In this document: piece by piece, positions 1 through 8,767 of the stretch
Numbering within the stretch: the first letter of the stretch is position 1
Layout: each line of letters starts with the position of its first letter
NCBI RefSeq assembly: GCF_014640615.1
Contig: NZ_BMHH01000006.1
Coordinates: 62,001 to 126,000, forward strand
Length of the DNA stretch: 64,000 bases
Reading direction: 5' to 3'
From: Paramesorhizobium endophyticum
GTDB lineage: Bacteria > Pseudomonadota > Alphaproteobacteria > Rhizobiales > Rhizobiaceae
Made by a program: the position numbers and the translations under genes
Notes under the pieces: model-generated
What the model saw: the letters and a program-made list of their open reading frames with translations, nothing else
Told to the model about the DNA's origin: nothing
Databases searched by the model: none

Positions 1-283
1 CCGCATCCATATCCGCCGGCTTATGGAAAATCTCGTCTTCCAGCGACAGGGTCTGATCGCTGCCGATAACGAGCGCTTCCGGATAACGGCTGCTGGCGTC
101 GAGTGCCTTCGCCTCGGCCAGAACGCCGGCGACATCCTCGGCCGTCGCGCCACTGCCGTCGAGGGTCGCTTCCACGGCGCGCTCGTCGATATTGGCTTCC
201 ACGGCCTCGAAGGCGATGCCGGCATTCTTCATAAGCGCGGCGCGAAACGGGCTTTTCGATGCCAGGATGATCCGTTCGGTCAT
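1..283 (-). CDS. maf: Maf-like nucleotide pyrophosphatase (partial, 3' end outside window)
   Basis: Maf proteins hydrolyse non-canonical or modified nucleoside triphosphates in the cytoplasm. The visible N-terminal 94 residues begin [18 protein letters not shown], which carries the family's N-terminal LASxSPxR signature, and continue with VIGSDQTL, the conserved segment near the catalytic Asp. The start is ATG at 283 with a GGAGA ribosome-binding site just upstream. The gene is cut by the left window edge. It lies 23 bp downstream of the PPDK-regulator gene on the same strand, so the two probably share a transcript reading away from the putative origin. Confidence 0.85.
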   Translation of the reverse strand, partial: MTERIILASKSPFRAALMKNAGIAFEAVEANIDERAVEATLDGSGATAEDVAGVLAEAKALDASSRYPEALVIGSDQTLSLEDEIFHKPADMDA

Positions 284-306
284 GACATTATCTCCAAGGG
301 TTCTGG

Positions 307-1128
307 TTACCGGCCTCGCGGGCGAAGGGCAAGAATCGCGGCCGCCGTTTCCTCGATGGAGCGGCGCGTGACATCGATCATCGGCCAGCCATGGCGCGCG
401 CAGATGCCGCGGGCATAGGCAAGCTCCTCGGCAATATTGGCGCGATCGGTGTAGATTTCCACATCATATCCGGGTGAAGCGCCCAGCACCCGGTTCTGGC
501 GGATTTGCGAAATACGCTCGGCGGTCGCGACCAGGCCGACAATCAATGGCTTCGTTGCCGATAGCAGCACCTCAGGGATCGGAATGCCCGGGACGATCGG
601 GATATTGGCCGTCTTCACGCCGCGATTGGCGAGGTAAATGCTGGTCGGCGTCTTCGACGTGCGTGAAATGCCGATGAGGATGACATCCGCCTCATTGATA
701 TCTGAGGGTAATTGCCCATCATCGTGTTCCATCGTGAAATTGAGCGCGTCGATACGGCGGAAATAATCGGCGTTCAGCACATGCTGCGCGCTGGCGCGGC
801 GATGGGCCGGGGCGCCGAGATAAGACTGGAAAGTGGTGAGCACCGGCTCCAGAACCGAGACCGAGGGCACACCCATGGCGGCACAGCTTTCATCGACGAT
901 GCGGGCGAGCTTCTGGTCGACCACCGTATAAAGGACAATGCCCGGCTCCGCGTCGATATCGGCCAAGACCTTGCGCAGCTGCTTCTCCGTGCGGATCAGC
1001 GGATAGATGTGCTCGATCGCCCGCGCATTGGCATATTGCGCCGCCGCCGCGCGCCCCGCCGCCAGGAGAGTCTCTCCGGTCGCATCCGAAATCAGATGAA
1101 GATGGAAGTAGGAAAGCGGTTTCGTCAC
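307..1128 (-). CDS. Pyruvate, phosphate dikinase regulatory protein (DUF299 kinase/pyrophosphorylase)
   Basis: This family (PF03618) is a bifunctional ADP-dependent kinase/Pi-dependent pyrophosphorylase that switches pyruvate phosphate dikinase or PEP synthase off and on. The protein starts (V/M)[19 protein letters not shown], the typical N terminus, and has a P-loop-like GISRTSKT at residues 153-160. I chose GTG at 1128 (273 aa). The reading frame stays open to an ATG at 1218, but that extension lacks family similarity and would run into the putative origin. In Caulobacter the orthologous gene borders the replication origin on the side opposite hemE, the same layout as here. It is followed by maf on the same strand. 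Confidence 0.88.
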   Translation of the reverse strand: MTKPLSYFHLHLISDATGETLLAAGRAAAAQYANARAIEHIYPLIRTEKQLRKVLADIDAEPGIVLYTVVDQKLARIVDESCAAMGVPSVSVLEPVLTTFQSYLGAPAHRRASAQHVLNADYFRRIDALNFTMEHDDGQLPSDINEADVILIGISRTSKTPTSIYLANRGVKTANIPIVPGIPIPEVLLSATKPLIVGLVATAERISQIRQNRVLGASPGYDVEIYTDRANIAEELAYARGICARHGWPMIDVTRRSIEETAAAILALRPRGR

Positions 1129-1556
1129 CAGTTTTCTGCCACCCCTGTTGAAGACTGTGGGTAAGACGCGGGTTTGCGGACACAGGGATGGCAGCCCTGG
1201 GGGAAGTTGGCAAGTCATCCACAGCGAGGAGGCTTGTGGGCAAGTCTCCGGGGCATGTGTGAATCGATCAATGCAAGGCTCGCTTCGCTTTTGTTATCCG
1301 CAAGCTGTCCACAGGAAGACGGAAATGAGGGCCTCAGCCAAGCTTCTGACTCCATTCAGGGAATCCCGTTGTCATTGCTTTTTGTGCCGGCATCGGTGAT
1401 TTAATCCCACGGCTTTCAACTGAATGCGCTTCCTGTGGGGAAAAACCCGGATTCTGCTAATCCACGGAACAAACAGACTCTAAGAATCAGAAGAATCCAA
1501 AATTCAGAATTTCTTTTTTGAAAAGGGCTGGGGAAATCAGCCTTGAGGACGGGATG
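1129..1556. other. oriC: Putative chromosomal replication origin (oriC) between the DUF299 gene and hemE
   Basis: This 428-bp gap between divergent genes contains no convincing ORF. DnaA-box-like 9-mers within one mismatch of TTATCCACA (either strand) are TGTGGGTAA at 1156-1164, TCATCCACA at 1215-1223 and TTATCCGCA at 1294-1302. Weaker two-mismatch forms lie at 1235-1243, 1305-1313, 1434-1442 and 1458-1466. Seven GANTC sites (CcrM methylation sites) start at 1261, 1348, 1361, 1450, 1476, 1484 and 1493. The stretch 1468-1525 is AT-rich and could be the unwinding element. The hemE/DUF299 setting matches the known origin position in Caulobacter and, for hemE, in Sinorhizobium. Origin function is inferred from sequence and synteny only. 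Confidence 0.75.
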
Positions 1557-2579
1557 ATGGCACGCAAGGTAGTGAAGGTAATCCGCGGAGAGACGATTTT
1601 TCCGCCACCGATCTGGATGATGCGGCAGGCGGGCCGTTATCTGCCGGAGTATCGGGAAACGCGGAAACAGACGGGAAGTTTCCTCGACCTCTGTTACTCC
1701 CCCGACCTTGCCGTGGAAGTGACCCTGCAGCCCATTCGCCGGTTCGGCTTCGACGCGGCGATCCTGTTCTCCGATATTCTGGTGGTGCCCCATGCGCTCG
1801 GCCGCGATTTGCGCTTTGAAGAAGGGCGCGGGCCGTTGATGAGCCCGATAGGGGCAGATGAAATCGCACGGCTTGAAACTGATGGTGTCGCGGAACGGCT
1901 GGAGCCGGTCTATGAGACGGTGCGGCGGCTGCGGGCGGAACTCCCACAGGAGACGACCCTGCTCGGCTTCTGCGGCGCGCCCTGGACAGTAGCGACCTAT
2001 ATGATCGCCGGTCATGGCACGCCCGACCAGGCGCCGGCGCGGCTGTTCGCTTACAGGCACCCGGAGGCTTTCCGGAAACTGCTCGACGACCTCGCCGATG
2101 TCTCGGCGGATTATCTGATCCGGCAGATCGATGCGGGCGCCGATGCGGTGCAGATTTTCGATTCATGGTCCGGTGTGCTGGACGAGCGCTGCTTCGAGGA
2201 ATTCTGCGTGAAGCCGGTGGCGCGGATCGTGGGACAAGTCCGCGCCGTGCATCCCGATGCGCTGATCATCGGCTTTCCCAAGGGGGCGGGGGCGCTTTAT
2301 GCCTCTTATCGCGAAAAGACCGCCGTCAATGCGCTCGGGCTTGACTGGACGGTGCCCCTGTCGTTTGCTGCCGGGCTGCAAGGGCAGGGAGCCGTGCAGG
2401 GCAATCTCGATCCCCTACGGCTTGTCGCCGGCGGGGCGGCGCTGGACGAGGGCGTCGACGAGATTCTCGAAAAGCTGGGCAACGGGCCGCTGGTGTTCAA
2501 TCTCGGGCATGGGATCACGCCGGAAGCGCCGGTCAGCCATGTGGAACGCATGATAGAACGGGTGAGGGCAGGGACATGA
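1557..2579 (+). CDS. hemE: Uroporphyrinogen decarboxylase
   Basis: HemE decarboxylates uroporphyrinogen III to coproporphyrinogen III in heme synthesis. The protein carries signature 1, [11 protein letters not shown], from residue 23, and signature 2, [13 protein letters not shown]. The substrate-binding Asp lies in ILFSDILV. I chose the second of two adjacent ATGs (1557, product MARKVVKV, 340 aa, the usual family length). It has GAGG 8 bp upstream. ATG at 1554 and a longer in-frame form from 1518 are alternatives. The 3' end overlaps hemJ by 4 bp (ATGA), so two heme-pathway genes are translationally coupled. It is the first gene rightward from the putative origin. Confidence 0.95.
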   Translation: MARKVVKVIRGETIFPPPIWMMRQAGRYLPEYRETRKQTGSFLDLCYSPDLAVEVTLQPIRRFGFDAAILFSDILVVPHALGRDLRFEEGRGPLMSPIGADEIARLETDGVAERLEPVYETVRRLRAELPQETTLLGFCGAPWTVATYMIAGHGTPDQAPARLFAYRHPEAFRKLLDDLADVSADYLIRQIDAGADAVQIFDSWSGVLDERCFEEFCVKPVARIVGQVRAVHPDALIIGFPKGAGALYASYREKTAVNALGLDWTVPLSFAAGLQGQGAVQGNLDPLRLVAGGAALDEGVDEILEKLGNGPLVFNLGHGITPEAPVSHVERMIERVRAGT

Positions 2580-3121
2580 GCAAAGCTTCGAGCGGAAATT
2601 CGGCAACCTCGGGCGGGCGGGCAGCGGTGCGCGCCATTGTCGCCATCGTCATCGTCGCCCTGGGACTGCTCCTGATGTTTCACGTGAATCCGGGCACGGC
2701 CTATCCTTGGATCAAGGCCATTCACGTCATCGCCGTCATCTCGTGGATGGCCGGAATGCTCTATCTGCCGCGCCTGTTCGTCTACCACTCAGCTGCGGAA
2801 CCGGGCTCGGTGCAGTCGGAAACCTTCAAGATAATGGAGCAGCGGCTCCTGCGCTTCATCATCAATCCCGCCATGATCATCACCTGGATCATGGGGCTAT
2901 GGATGGCGTGGAAGATTTTCGATTTCACAGGCGGCTGGCTCCACGCCAAGCTGCTGGCGGTGGTGATTCTATCCGGCGTTCACGGTTATTTTTCCAAGGC
3001 GGTTCGACTCTTTGCTGCAGACAAAAATACGAAATCGGCCAATTTCTGGCGCCTGATGAACGAAGTACCGACCGTGCTGATGATCATCATCGTGATTCTG
3101 GTGATCGTGAAGCCGTTCTGA
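2576..3121 (+). CDS. hemJ: Protoporphyrinogen IX oxidase HemJ (UPF0093 membrane protein)
   Basis: HemJ oxidises protoporphyrinogen IX to protoporphyrin IX in the inner membrane of bacteria that lack HemG and HemY. The 181-aa protein has about four to five hydrophobic segments and the conserved family features [15 protein letters not shown] (His50), a HAKLL helix and HGYF. It overlaps hemE by an ATGA, which fits two heme-synthesis steps in one operon. A degenerate parS site is embedded in the codons for LMFHVNPG near the N terminus. A hairpin with an 8-bp stem follows at 3197-3224. Confidence 0.9.
   Translation: MSKASSGNSATSGGRAAVRAIVAIVIVALGLLLMFHVNPGTAYPWIKAIHVIAVISWMAGMLYLPRLFVYHSAAEPGSVQSETFKIMEQRLLRFIINPAMIITWIMGLWMAWKIFDFTGGWLHAKLLAVVILSGVHGYFSKAVRLFAADKNTKSANFWRLMNEVPTVLMIIIVILVIVKPF
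2676..2691. promoter_or_regulatory. parS: Degenerate parS-like site within hemJ
   Basis: TGTTTCACGTGAATCC matches the parS consensus TGTTTCACGTGAAACA at 14 of 16 positions; the left half-site and centre are perfect. It lies inside hemJ about 3.7 kb left of the main parS cluster. ParB binding here is an inference. Confidence 0.45.
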
Positions 3122-3393
3122 CGTCTTACATCGCAGCGGTTCCCGTCTAACCTACCTTGGGAACCGCTTATTCAAGTTTTGTTTATCTCATTCCATGCAA
3201 CGAAAAGTGGTTATACTTCGTTGCGAAATCCAATAAGAGCCAAACTTGCCACTTGTCCCCTCTCGCACAAAAGGGTATGGATAGGTCCCTCCCTATGGAA
3301 ATGCAGACTGTCGATGCCGGCCATGACCTCCATGGCCACTCCTTCCGAACAACTGCCCTTCTCTTTTTTCCCACTTAAATGAGCCTCGCACCT
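3122..3393 (+). promoter_or_regulatory. Long C/T-rich leader of rho
   Basis: There is no supported gene in this 272-bp gap. It holds a hairpin (GCAACGAA paired with TTCGTTGC, 3197-3224) and then a C- and T-rich stretch (about 3250-3375) ending in CTTCTCTTTTTTCCC. C-rich, G-poor, weakly structured RNA is the general nature of Rho loading sites, and E. coli rho is autoregulated through a leader of similar length. Autoregulation here is inferred. Confidence 0.4.
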
Positions 3394-4659
3394 ATGCAGG
3401 AAATGAAACTACAAGAATTAAAAAGTAAAACGCCGGTCGACCTTCTGGCTTTCGCCGAGACGCTGGAAGTCGAAAATGCCAGTGTCATGCGCAAGCAGGA
3501 GTTGATGTTCGCCATCCTGAAGAAGCTGGCTTCGCAGGATGTGGAGATTATAGGCGAAGGTGTCGTCGAAGTGCTGCAGGACGGCTTCGGCTTCCTGCGT
3601 TCCGCCAACGCCAATTATTTACCCGGCCCTGACGATATCTATATTTCTCCGTCGCAAATCCGGCGGTTTTCCCTCAAGACCGGCGATACGGTCGAGGGAC
3701 CGATTCGCGGACCCAAGGAAGGCGAGCGCTATTTCGCGCTTCTCAAGGTCAACACGATCAATTTCGAAGATCCGGAGAAAATCCGTCACAAGATCCATTT
3801 TGACAATCTGACGCCGCTTTATCCTGATGAACGGTTCAAGATGGAACTCGAGAACCCGACCGGCAAGGATCTGTCGCCGCGCGTCATCGATCTTGTCGCG
3901 CCGCTCGGCAAGGGCCAGCGCGGGCTGATCGTTGCGCCGCCGCGCACCGGTAAGACCGTTCTTCTTCAGAACATAGCGCATTCAATTACCGCCAATCATC
4001 CCGAATGCTATCTGATCGTGCTCCTGATCGATGAGCGCCCGGAAGAAGTTACCGACATGCAGCGTTCCGTGAAAGGCGAGGTGGTGTCCTCGACCTTTGA
4101 TGAGCCGGCCTCGCGCCATGTCCAAGTGGCGGAAATGGTCATCGAAAAGGCGAAGCGTCTGGTCGAGCACGGCCGTGATGTGGTTATCCTGCTCGATTCG
4201 ATCACGCGTCTTGGCCGCGCCTATAACACGGTGGTTCCGTCCTCGGGCAAGGTGCTGACAGGCGGTGTCGATGCCAACGCGCTGCAGCGACCGAAGCGCT
4301 TCTTCGGCGCCGCGCGCAATATCGAAGAAGGCGGCTCGCTCACCATTATCGCGACGGCGCTGATCGATACCGGCAGCCGCATGGACGAAGTGATCTTCGA
4401 AGAGTTCAAGGGCACGGGCAATTCGGAAATCGTGCTCGACCGCAAGGTGGCCGACAAGCGCATCTTCCCGGCGATGGACATTCTCAAATCCGGCACGCGT
4501 AAGGAAGACCTGCTCGTCCAGCGCCAGGATCTCCAGAAGATTTTCGTGCTGCGCCGCATCCTCGCGCCAATGGGAACGACCGACGCAATCGAGTTCCTCA
4601 TCGACAAGCTCAAGCAGACGAAGACCAATGGCGAGTTCTTCGACTCGATGAATACCTGA
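3394..4659 (+). CDS. rho: Transcription termination factor Rho
   Basis: Rho is a hexameric RNA-dependent ATPase/helicase that ends transcription. The 421-aa protein has the N-terminal Rho_N segment ([17 protein letters not shown]), the OSB cold-shock-like RNA-binding fold with DGFGFLRS (about 63-70), Walker [11 protein letters not shown] (181-190) and Walker [11 protein letters not shown]. The Q-loop region is in the [18 protein letters not shown] segment. I chose ATG at 3394 (MQEMKLQEL), which gives the usual family length. ATG 3379 and 3403 are in frame. It sits alone between the hemEJ operon and mnmE and is followed by an intrinsic terminator. Confidence 0.96.
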   Translation: MQEMKLQELKSKTPVDLLAFAETLEVENASVMRKQELMFAILKKLASQDVEIIGEGVVEVLQDGFGFLRSANANYLPGPDDIYISPSQIRRFSLKTGDTVEGPIRGPKEGERYFALLKVNTINFEDPEKIRHKIHFDNLTPLYPDERFKMELENPTGKDLSPRVIDLVAPLGKGQRGLIVAPPRTGKTVLLQNIAHSITANHPECYLIVLLIDERPEEVTDMQRSVKGEVVSSTFDEPASRHVQVAEMVIEKAKRLVEHGRDVVILLDSITRLGRAYNTVVPSSGKVLTGGVDANALQRPKRFFGAARNIEEGGSLTIIATALIDTGSRMDEVIFEEFKGTGNSEIVLDRKVADKRIFPAMDILKSGTRKEDLLVQRQDLQKIFVLRRILAPMGTTDAIEFLIDKLKQTKTNGEFFDSMNT

Positions 4660-4688
4660 GTCATCAATTGGATTGGATGAAGATGAGG

Positions 4689-4720
4689 AGCCCGCGGCAT
4701 GTTCAGCTGCGGGCTTTCTC
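4689..4720 (+). terminator. Intrinsic terminator downstream of rho
   Basis: AGCCCGCGGC pairs with GCTGCGGGCT (one mismatched position) around a 7-nt loop, 4689-4715, followed by the T-rich TTCTC. It begins 29 bp after the rho stop codon. Confidence 0.7.
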
Positions 4721-4764
4721 GTATCTGACAGGAAAATCGAGACCAGCGGCGGATGTCCTAGACC

Positions 4765-4940
4765 AATTCTTGTTTTGATGGAATCAGCGCCAAGCGCCCT
4801 CGCCCTTCGAGGCTTCGTTCCGCCTTCGACAAGCCCAGGGTCCACTACGCACCTCAGGATGAGGGCTCTGCGGCGTTGCAACCTCTTCACCCTCATAGTG
4901 AGGTGCGAGCGTGAGCCAAGCCTCGAACCACGGGGGTGAA
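4765..4940. repeat. Intergenic repeat region between rho and mnmE
   Basis: The rho-mnmE gap (4660-5015) holds the terminator and then dispersed-repeat DNA. TTTTGATGGAATCAGCGCC with the small dyad GCGCcaaGCGC (4775-4797) recurs in similar form before 31,020. Next come inverted segments GCACCTCAGGATGAGGG (about 4850) and CCCTCATAGTGAGGTGC (about 4891), nearly reverse complements, with outer arms around GAGGCTTCG and CAAGCCTCGAA. The same family appears at about 49,200. No gene is supported here; the in-frame extension of mnmE from 4911 is only this repeat. Confidence 0.6.
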
Positions 4941-5015
4941 GGGGCGCACAGTTGGTTCCGTCCAAGTATGAAACGCTCTAAGGTTTCCGTACTCGATTCG
5001 CTAACGCAACAAATA

Positions 5016-6350
5016 ATGGCGACAGCTATGCAGCCGATTTTTCGCGATACGATTTTTGCGCTTTCCAGCGGCCGGATGCCATCCGGTGTGGCGGTGATCC
5101 GTCTATCGGGTCCGGATGTTCGATTCGTGATCGAAACAATTTCGGGAGCGTTACCGGAAGCAAGGAAAGCCACCTATCGCGCTTTCTATTCGAAACGCGA
5201 GTTGCTGGATCGCGGGCTTCTCCTCTTTTTTCCTGGGCCGAATAGCTTTACAGGTGAGGATTGCGTAGAATTCCATCTCCATGGAGGCGCCGCGGTTGTC
5301 GATCGCTTCCTGCTGGAACTCTCCAGCTTCAAGAATTGCCGGATGGCCGAGCCGGGCGAATTCACGCGCCGGGCCTTCGCCAATGGCAAAATGGATTTGA
5401 CTGTCGCCGAAGGACTGGCGGACCTGATTGCGGCGGAAACCGAGGGGCAGCGTCGTCTCGCCCTGCAAGCCGCGTCGGGAGCACAGCGCGACCTCTATAT
5501 GGAATGGCGACAGGAGCTGCTGCAGGCGAGGGCGCTGATTGAGGCCGAACTCGATTTTGCTGATGAGTCCGACGTTCCCGGCTCGGTATCCCTGCAAGTC
5601 TGGCAGGGCATGGAGCTTCTGGCGGACAGGATCGACCGGCACTTCGCCGATGGCAAGAGAGGCGAAATCTTTCGTGACGGTTTGCATGTGGCGATAGTCG
5701 GCGCACCGAATGCAGGCAAGTCCAGCCTGCTCAACCAACTCGCCGGCCGCGATGTCGCCATCATATCCGAGGAGGCGGGCACGACACGCGATCTCCTTGA
5801 GGTGAAGCTGGACATCGACGGAATTCCGGTGTTCGTAACTGATACTGCAGGAATACGCGAGACCAACGGGGCCGTCGAAAAGATCGGCATCGAACGCGCC
5901 CGCGCCCGCGCTGCGTCTGCCGACCTTGTCCTGTTGCTGGAAGATATGAGCCAGCCGGAACCGGTAGCGCTAGCTGAACTAAGTGGCGATCTATGGCGGA
6001 TCGGCAACAAATTGGATTTGCCGGGTACCAGTAATGAAAGCATCTGGGACTATCGAATTTCGGCCCGGTCTGGTGCGGGGCTGGATTACCTCCTCACCGC
6101 GATCAGCCAATTCGCGCAAGCAAAAGCGGGCGATATCGGCGATGTGATTCCATCCAGGCGGAGACATATCGAGTTGCTCAGCATCACCCGCGCCGAGATA
6201 GCCGAAGCCGTGCGACGAAACGATCTACCGCTTGAACTGCGCGCTGAGAATCTTAGGCGCGCAACGCAGGCGCTTGGGCGGATTACGGGCGACGTGGATG
6301 TAGAGGATATCCTCGACGTGATCTTTTCCCAGTTTTGCATCGGGAAATGA
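5016..6350 (+). CDS. mnmE: tRNA uridine-5-carboxymethylaminomethyl modification GTPase MnmE
   Basis: MnmE with MnmG installs the (carboxymethyl)aminomethyl group on U34 of tRNAs that read NNA/NNG codons. The protein has the N-terminal folate-binding domain (DTIFALSSG... PSGVAVIRLSGP), a helical domain, and an inserted G domain: G1 GAPNAGKSS (229-237), the G3 DTAGIRE segment and the G4 NKLDL segment. It ends in the diagnostic FCIGK, whose Cys is essential in the family. ATG 5016 gives 444 aa, typical length; ATG 5028 is an alternative. The stop codon lies inside a parS site. Its partner mnmG follows 527 bp downstream. Confidence 0.95.
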   Translation: MATAMQPIFRDTIFALSSGRMPSGVAVIRLSGPDVRFVIETISGALPEARKATYRAFYSKRELLDRGLLLFFPGPNSFTGEDCVEFHLHGGAAVVDRFLLELSSFKNCRMAEPGEFTRRAFANGKMDLTVAEGLADLIAAETEGQRRLALQAASGAQRDLYMEWRQELLQARALIEAELDFADESDVPGSVSLQVWQGMELLADRIDRHFADGKRGEIFRDGLHVAIVGAPNAGKSSLLNQLAGRDVAIISEEAGTTRDLLEVKLDIDGIPVFVTDTAGIRETNGAVEKIGIERARARAASADLVLLLEDMSQPEPVALAELSGDLWRIGNKLDLPGTSNESIWDYRISARSGAGLDYLLTAISQFAQAKAGDIGDVIPSRRRHIELLSITRAEIAEAVRRNDLPLELRAENLRRATQALGRITGDVDVEDILDVIFSQFCIGK

Positions 6351-6363
6351 TTCACGTGAAACA
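6348..6363. promoter_or_regulatory. parS: parS site overlapping the mnmE stop codon
   Basis: TGATTCACGTGAAACA matches the parS consensus TGTTTCACGTGAAACA at 15 of 16 positions. Its first three bases are the TGA stop of mnmE. ParB, encoded 4 kb downstream, is the expected ligand. Confidence 0.8.
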
Positions 6364-6411
6364 TGGGTAAGCTGTTCTCGCCGAGGATCCATTGGTGATC
6401 TAATCCTTGAT

Positions 6412-6427
6412 GGATTCACGTGAAACA
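6412..6427. promoter_or_regulatory. parS: parS site (14/16)
   Basis: GGATTCACGTGAAACA keeps the CACGTG core and the whole right half-site of the parS 16-mer, with two left-arm mismatches. It lies 64 bp after the preceding site in the mnmE-mnmG gap. Confidence 0.65.
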
Positions 6428-6564
6428 TATGCGATTGTAGCCCGTTGCCCTGACTTGGCTCCTTTTGCCTTGCTTACCCGCATTCACATGACGACTATCG
6501 GGATTATGCGTTGACGACAGAATTGCCTGGATTCGATTTTGGAATCGTTGTTGTCTTGGAAGGG

Positions 6565-6611
6565 GTGGAGGAATGGATCCCAGTGACAAGCACTGGGATC
6601 CATTCCTCCAC
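6565..6611. repeat. Perfect 21-bp inverted repeat, 5-nt loop
   Basis: Positions 6565-6585 and 6591-6611 are exact reverse complements around ACAAG. Each arm contains GGATCCCAGTG or its complement. The same GGAATGGATCCCAGTGACAA core recurs near 53,590 and 53,715, so this belongs to a dispersed palindromic family. The rest of the 6351-6877 gap holds three parS sites and no supported gene. Confidence 0.8.
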
Positions 6612-6705
6612 GGTGAAGTGACCGCAACGATAAAGAATAAGCAAATTGCTTCTATTTAATGGTTGGAAATTGTCTGGAGGCGATTTGATTCCGACCAGCG
6701 ATCTA

Positions 6706-6721
6706 TGTTTCACGTGAAACA
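6706..6721. promoter_or_regulatory. parS: Perfect parS site upstream of mnmG
   Basis: TGTTTCACGTGAAACA, an exact 16/16 match to the conserved chromosomal parS palindrome, sits 157 bp before the mnmG start. Confidence 0.92.
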
Positions 6722-6877
6722 TCCTGTGGAATCTTCAAACCAAGCTTGACTCGCAAATATGTCTGTAGGCGAGGAGCCCTTCTCTCTCCCCGATACCCGA
6801 CGGTTCCACCAGTCAACTCTACGTTCGCCATCAAAAAATCGATTCCGCTTTATGAGGGAATACGGTAGAGATCAGGC

Positions 6878-8767
6878 ATGACACAGATATTCGATGTAAT
6901 CATTGTCGGAGGCGGGCATGCCGGCTGCGAGGCTGCTGCTGCTTCTGCTCGTCTTGGCGCGCGCACGGCGCTTGTTACCCATCGGTTCGATACGATTGGA
7001 GTCATGTCCTGCAATCCTGCTATCGGCGGGTTGGGGAAGGGGCATCTGGTTCGCGAGATCGATGCGCTCGACGGGCTGATGGGCCGGGTCGCCGATGCGT
7101 CCGGCATTCAGTTTCGTCTTCTCAATCGCCGGAAGGGACCTGCGGTGCGCGGCCCGCGCACTCAGGCGGACCGCAAGCTTTATCGGCTTGCCATGCAGGA
7201 GGCGATTCGGGCGCAGGAGAATCTCACCGTCATCGAAGGCGGTGTAAACGATCTGATCATCGAGGAAGGCGCTGTCGCGGGCGTCAAGCTGATGGACGGT
7301 CGGATGCTCCAGGCGGGAGCGGTGGTGCTGACTTCTGGCACGTTCCTGCGTGGATTGATCCATATTGGGGAGAAAAAGATTCCTGCCGGGCGCATGGGTG
7401 AAAAGCCGGCACTCGGTCTTTCCGACACGCTGCAGGCATTTGGATTTGCGCTTGGGCGGTTGAAGACAGGCACGCCGCCGCGTCTCGATGGGCGGACCAT
7501 CGATTGGGCCGGTCTCGATATGCAGAAGCCGGATGACGAGCCGGTACCCTTTTCACTGATGACGGACAGGATCACGACACCGCAGATCGATTGCGGTATT
7601 ACGCGCACAACCCCCGAGACGCATGCCATTATCCGGGAGAATCTGCATCGCTCGGCGATGTACTCCGGATCGATCGAAGGAGTGGGGCCGCGTTATTGCC
7701 CATCGGTCGAAGACAAGATCGTCAAATTCGGCGACCGCGATGGCCACCAGATTTTCCTTGAGCCGGAAGGGCTGGATGAGGATACCGTCTATCCAAACGG
7801 CATTTCCACCTCTCTGCCGGAAGAAGTGCAGCTCGCTTTGTTGAAGACCATTCCGGGTCTGGAACGATCGACGATGCTGCAGCCCGGTTATGCCATCGAA
7901 TATGATTTTATCGATCCGCGGGAGCTTGAACGTAGCCTGGAGACGCGGAAGGTTCGCGGGCTTTTCCTGGCCGGGCAGATCAATGGAACGACGGGCTATG
8001 AAGAAGCGGCGGCGCAAGGTTTACTGGCAGGGCTCAATGCGGCACGACGGGCGAGCGGCGCAGAGCCCACGGTTTTGTTGCGCACTGAAGCCTATATTGG
8101 CGTGATGGTTGATGATCTCACTTCGAGAGGTGTAAGCGAGCCGTACCGCATGTTTACTTCCCGTGCCGAGTTCCGGCTTTCGCTGCGAGCCGATAATGCG
8201 GACCAGCGCTTGACCCTGGTGGCAGATCGGCTAGGCATTCTGGGTGCAGCTCGCCGCGCACGCTTTTCTGAGCGGCAGGCAAAGCTTGATGCGGCGCGCG
8301 ATCTTACGAAGGCGCTATCGCTTACGCCAAATATGGCGGCAAAGCATGGTTTGAACCTCAATCAGGACGGCATACGTCGCAGTGCTTATGATCTGCTCGC
8401 CTATCCCGATATCGGTCTTGGTCGGCTTGGGCATATCTGGCCGGAGCTTCAATCCTTCGACCGAGCGACGACAGAGGCCCTTGAAGTCGAGGCGCAGTAT
8501 GCGGTCTATCTCGAGCGGCAGCAGGCGGATATTGCCGTCATGGAGCGGGAGGAACAGCTTCTCATTCCGGCGGGGCTCTCGTTCGATGGGGTTCCCGGGC
8601 TGTCTAATGAATTGAAGCAGAAGCTTCGTCAGAGGATGCCGAAGTCGATAGCAGAAGCGCAGCGTATCGAGGGTATGACACCAGCCGCCCTTGCGCTGAT
8701 CATCACGCAAGTACGCCGTCAGGGGAAGCAGTCAGAACTGGCTGCGGAAGAAAGGGGCGTCGCGTGA
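6878..8767 (+). CDS. mnmG: tRNA uridine-5-carboxymethylaminomethyl modification enzyme MnmG (GidA)
   Basis: MnmG is the FAD/NADH-dependent partner of MnmE in U34 modification. The 629-aa protein starts [20 protein letters not shown], with the dinucleotide-binding GGGHAG at 11-16. It contains the two family signatures, [17 protein letters not shown] near residue 55 and [11 protein letters not shown] in the second half, and it has the usual length. Its last four bases overlap the rsmG start (GTGA), so the two are translationally coupled. The promoter region upstream is occupied by parS sites, so ParB spreading could affect its transcription; that is speculative. Confidence 0.96.
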   Translation: MTQIFDVIIVGGGHAGCEAAAASARLGARTALVTHRFDTIGVMSCNPAIGGLGKGHLVREIDALDGLMGRVADASGIQFRLLNRRKGPAVRGPRTQADRKLYRLAMQEAIRAQENLTVIEGGVNDLIIEEGAVAGVKLMDGRMLQAGAVVLTSGTFLRGLIHIGEKKIPAGRMGEKPALGLSDTLQAFGFALGRLKTGTPPRLDGRTIDWAGLDMQKPDDEPVPFSLMTDRITTPQIDCGITRTTPETHAIIRENLHRSAMYSGSIEGVGPRYCPSVEDKIVKFGDRDGHQIFLEPEGLDEDTVYPNGISTSLPEEVQLALLKTIPGLERSTMLQPGYAIEYDFIDPRELERSLETRKVRGLFLAGQINGTTGYEEAAAQGLLAGLNAARRASGAEPTVLLRTEAYIGVMVDDLTSRGVSEPYRMFTSRAEFRLSLRADNADQRLTLVADRLGILGAARRARFSERQAKLDAARDLTKALSLTPNMAAKHGLNLNQDGIRRSAYDLLAYPDIGLGRLGHIWPELQSFDRATTEALEVEAQYAVYLERQQADIAVMEREEQLLIPAGLSFDGVPGLSNELKQKLRQRMPKSIAEAQRIEGMTPAALALIITQVRRQGKQSELAAEERGVA

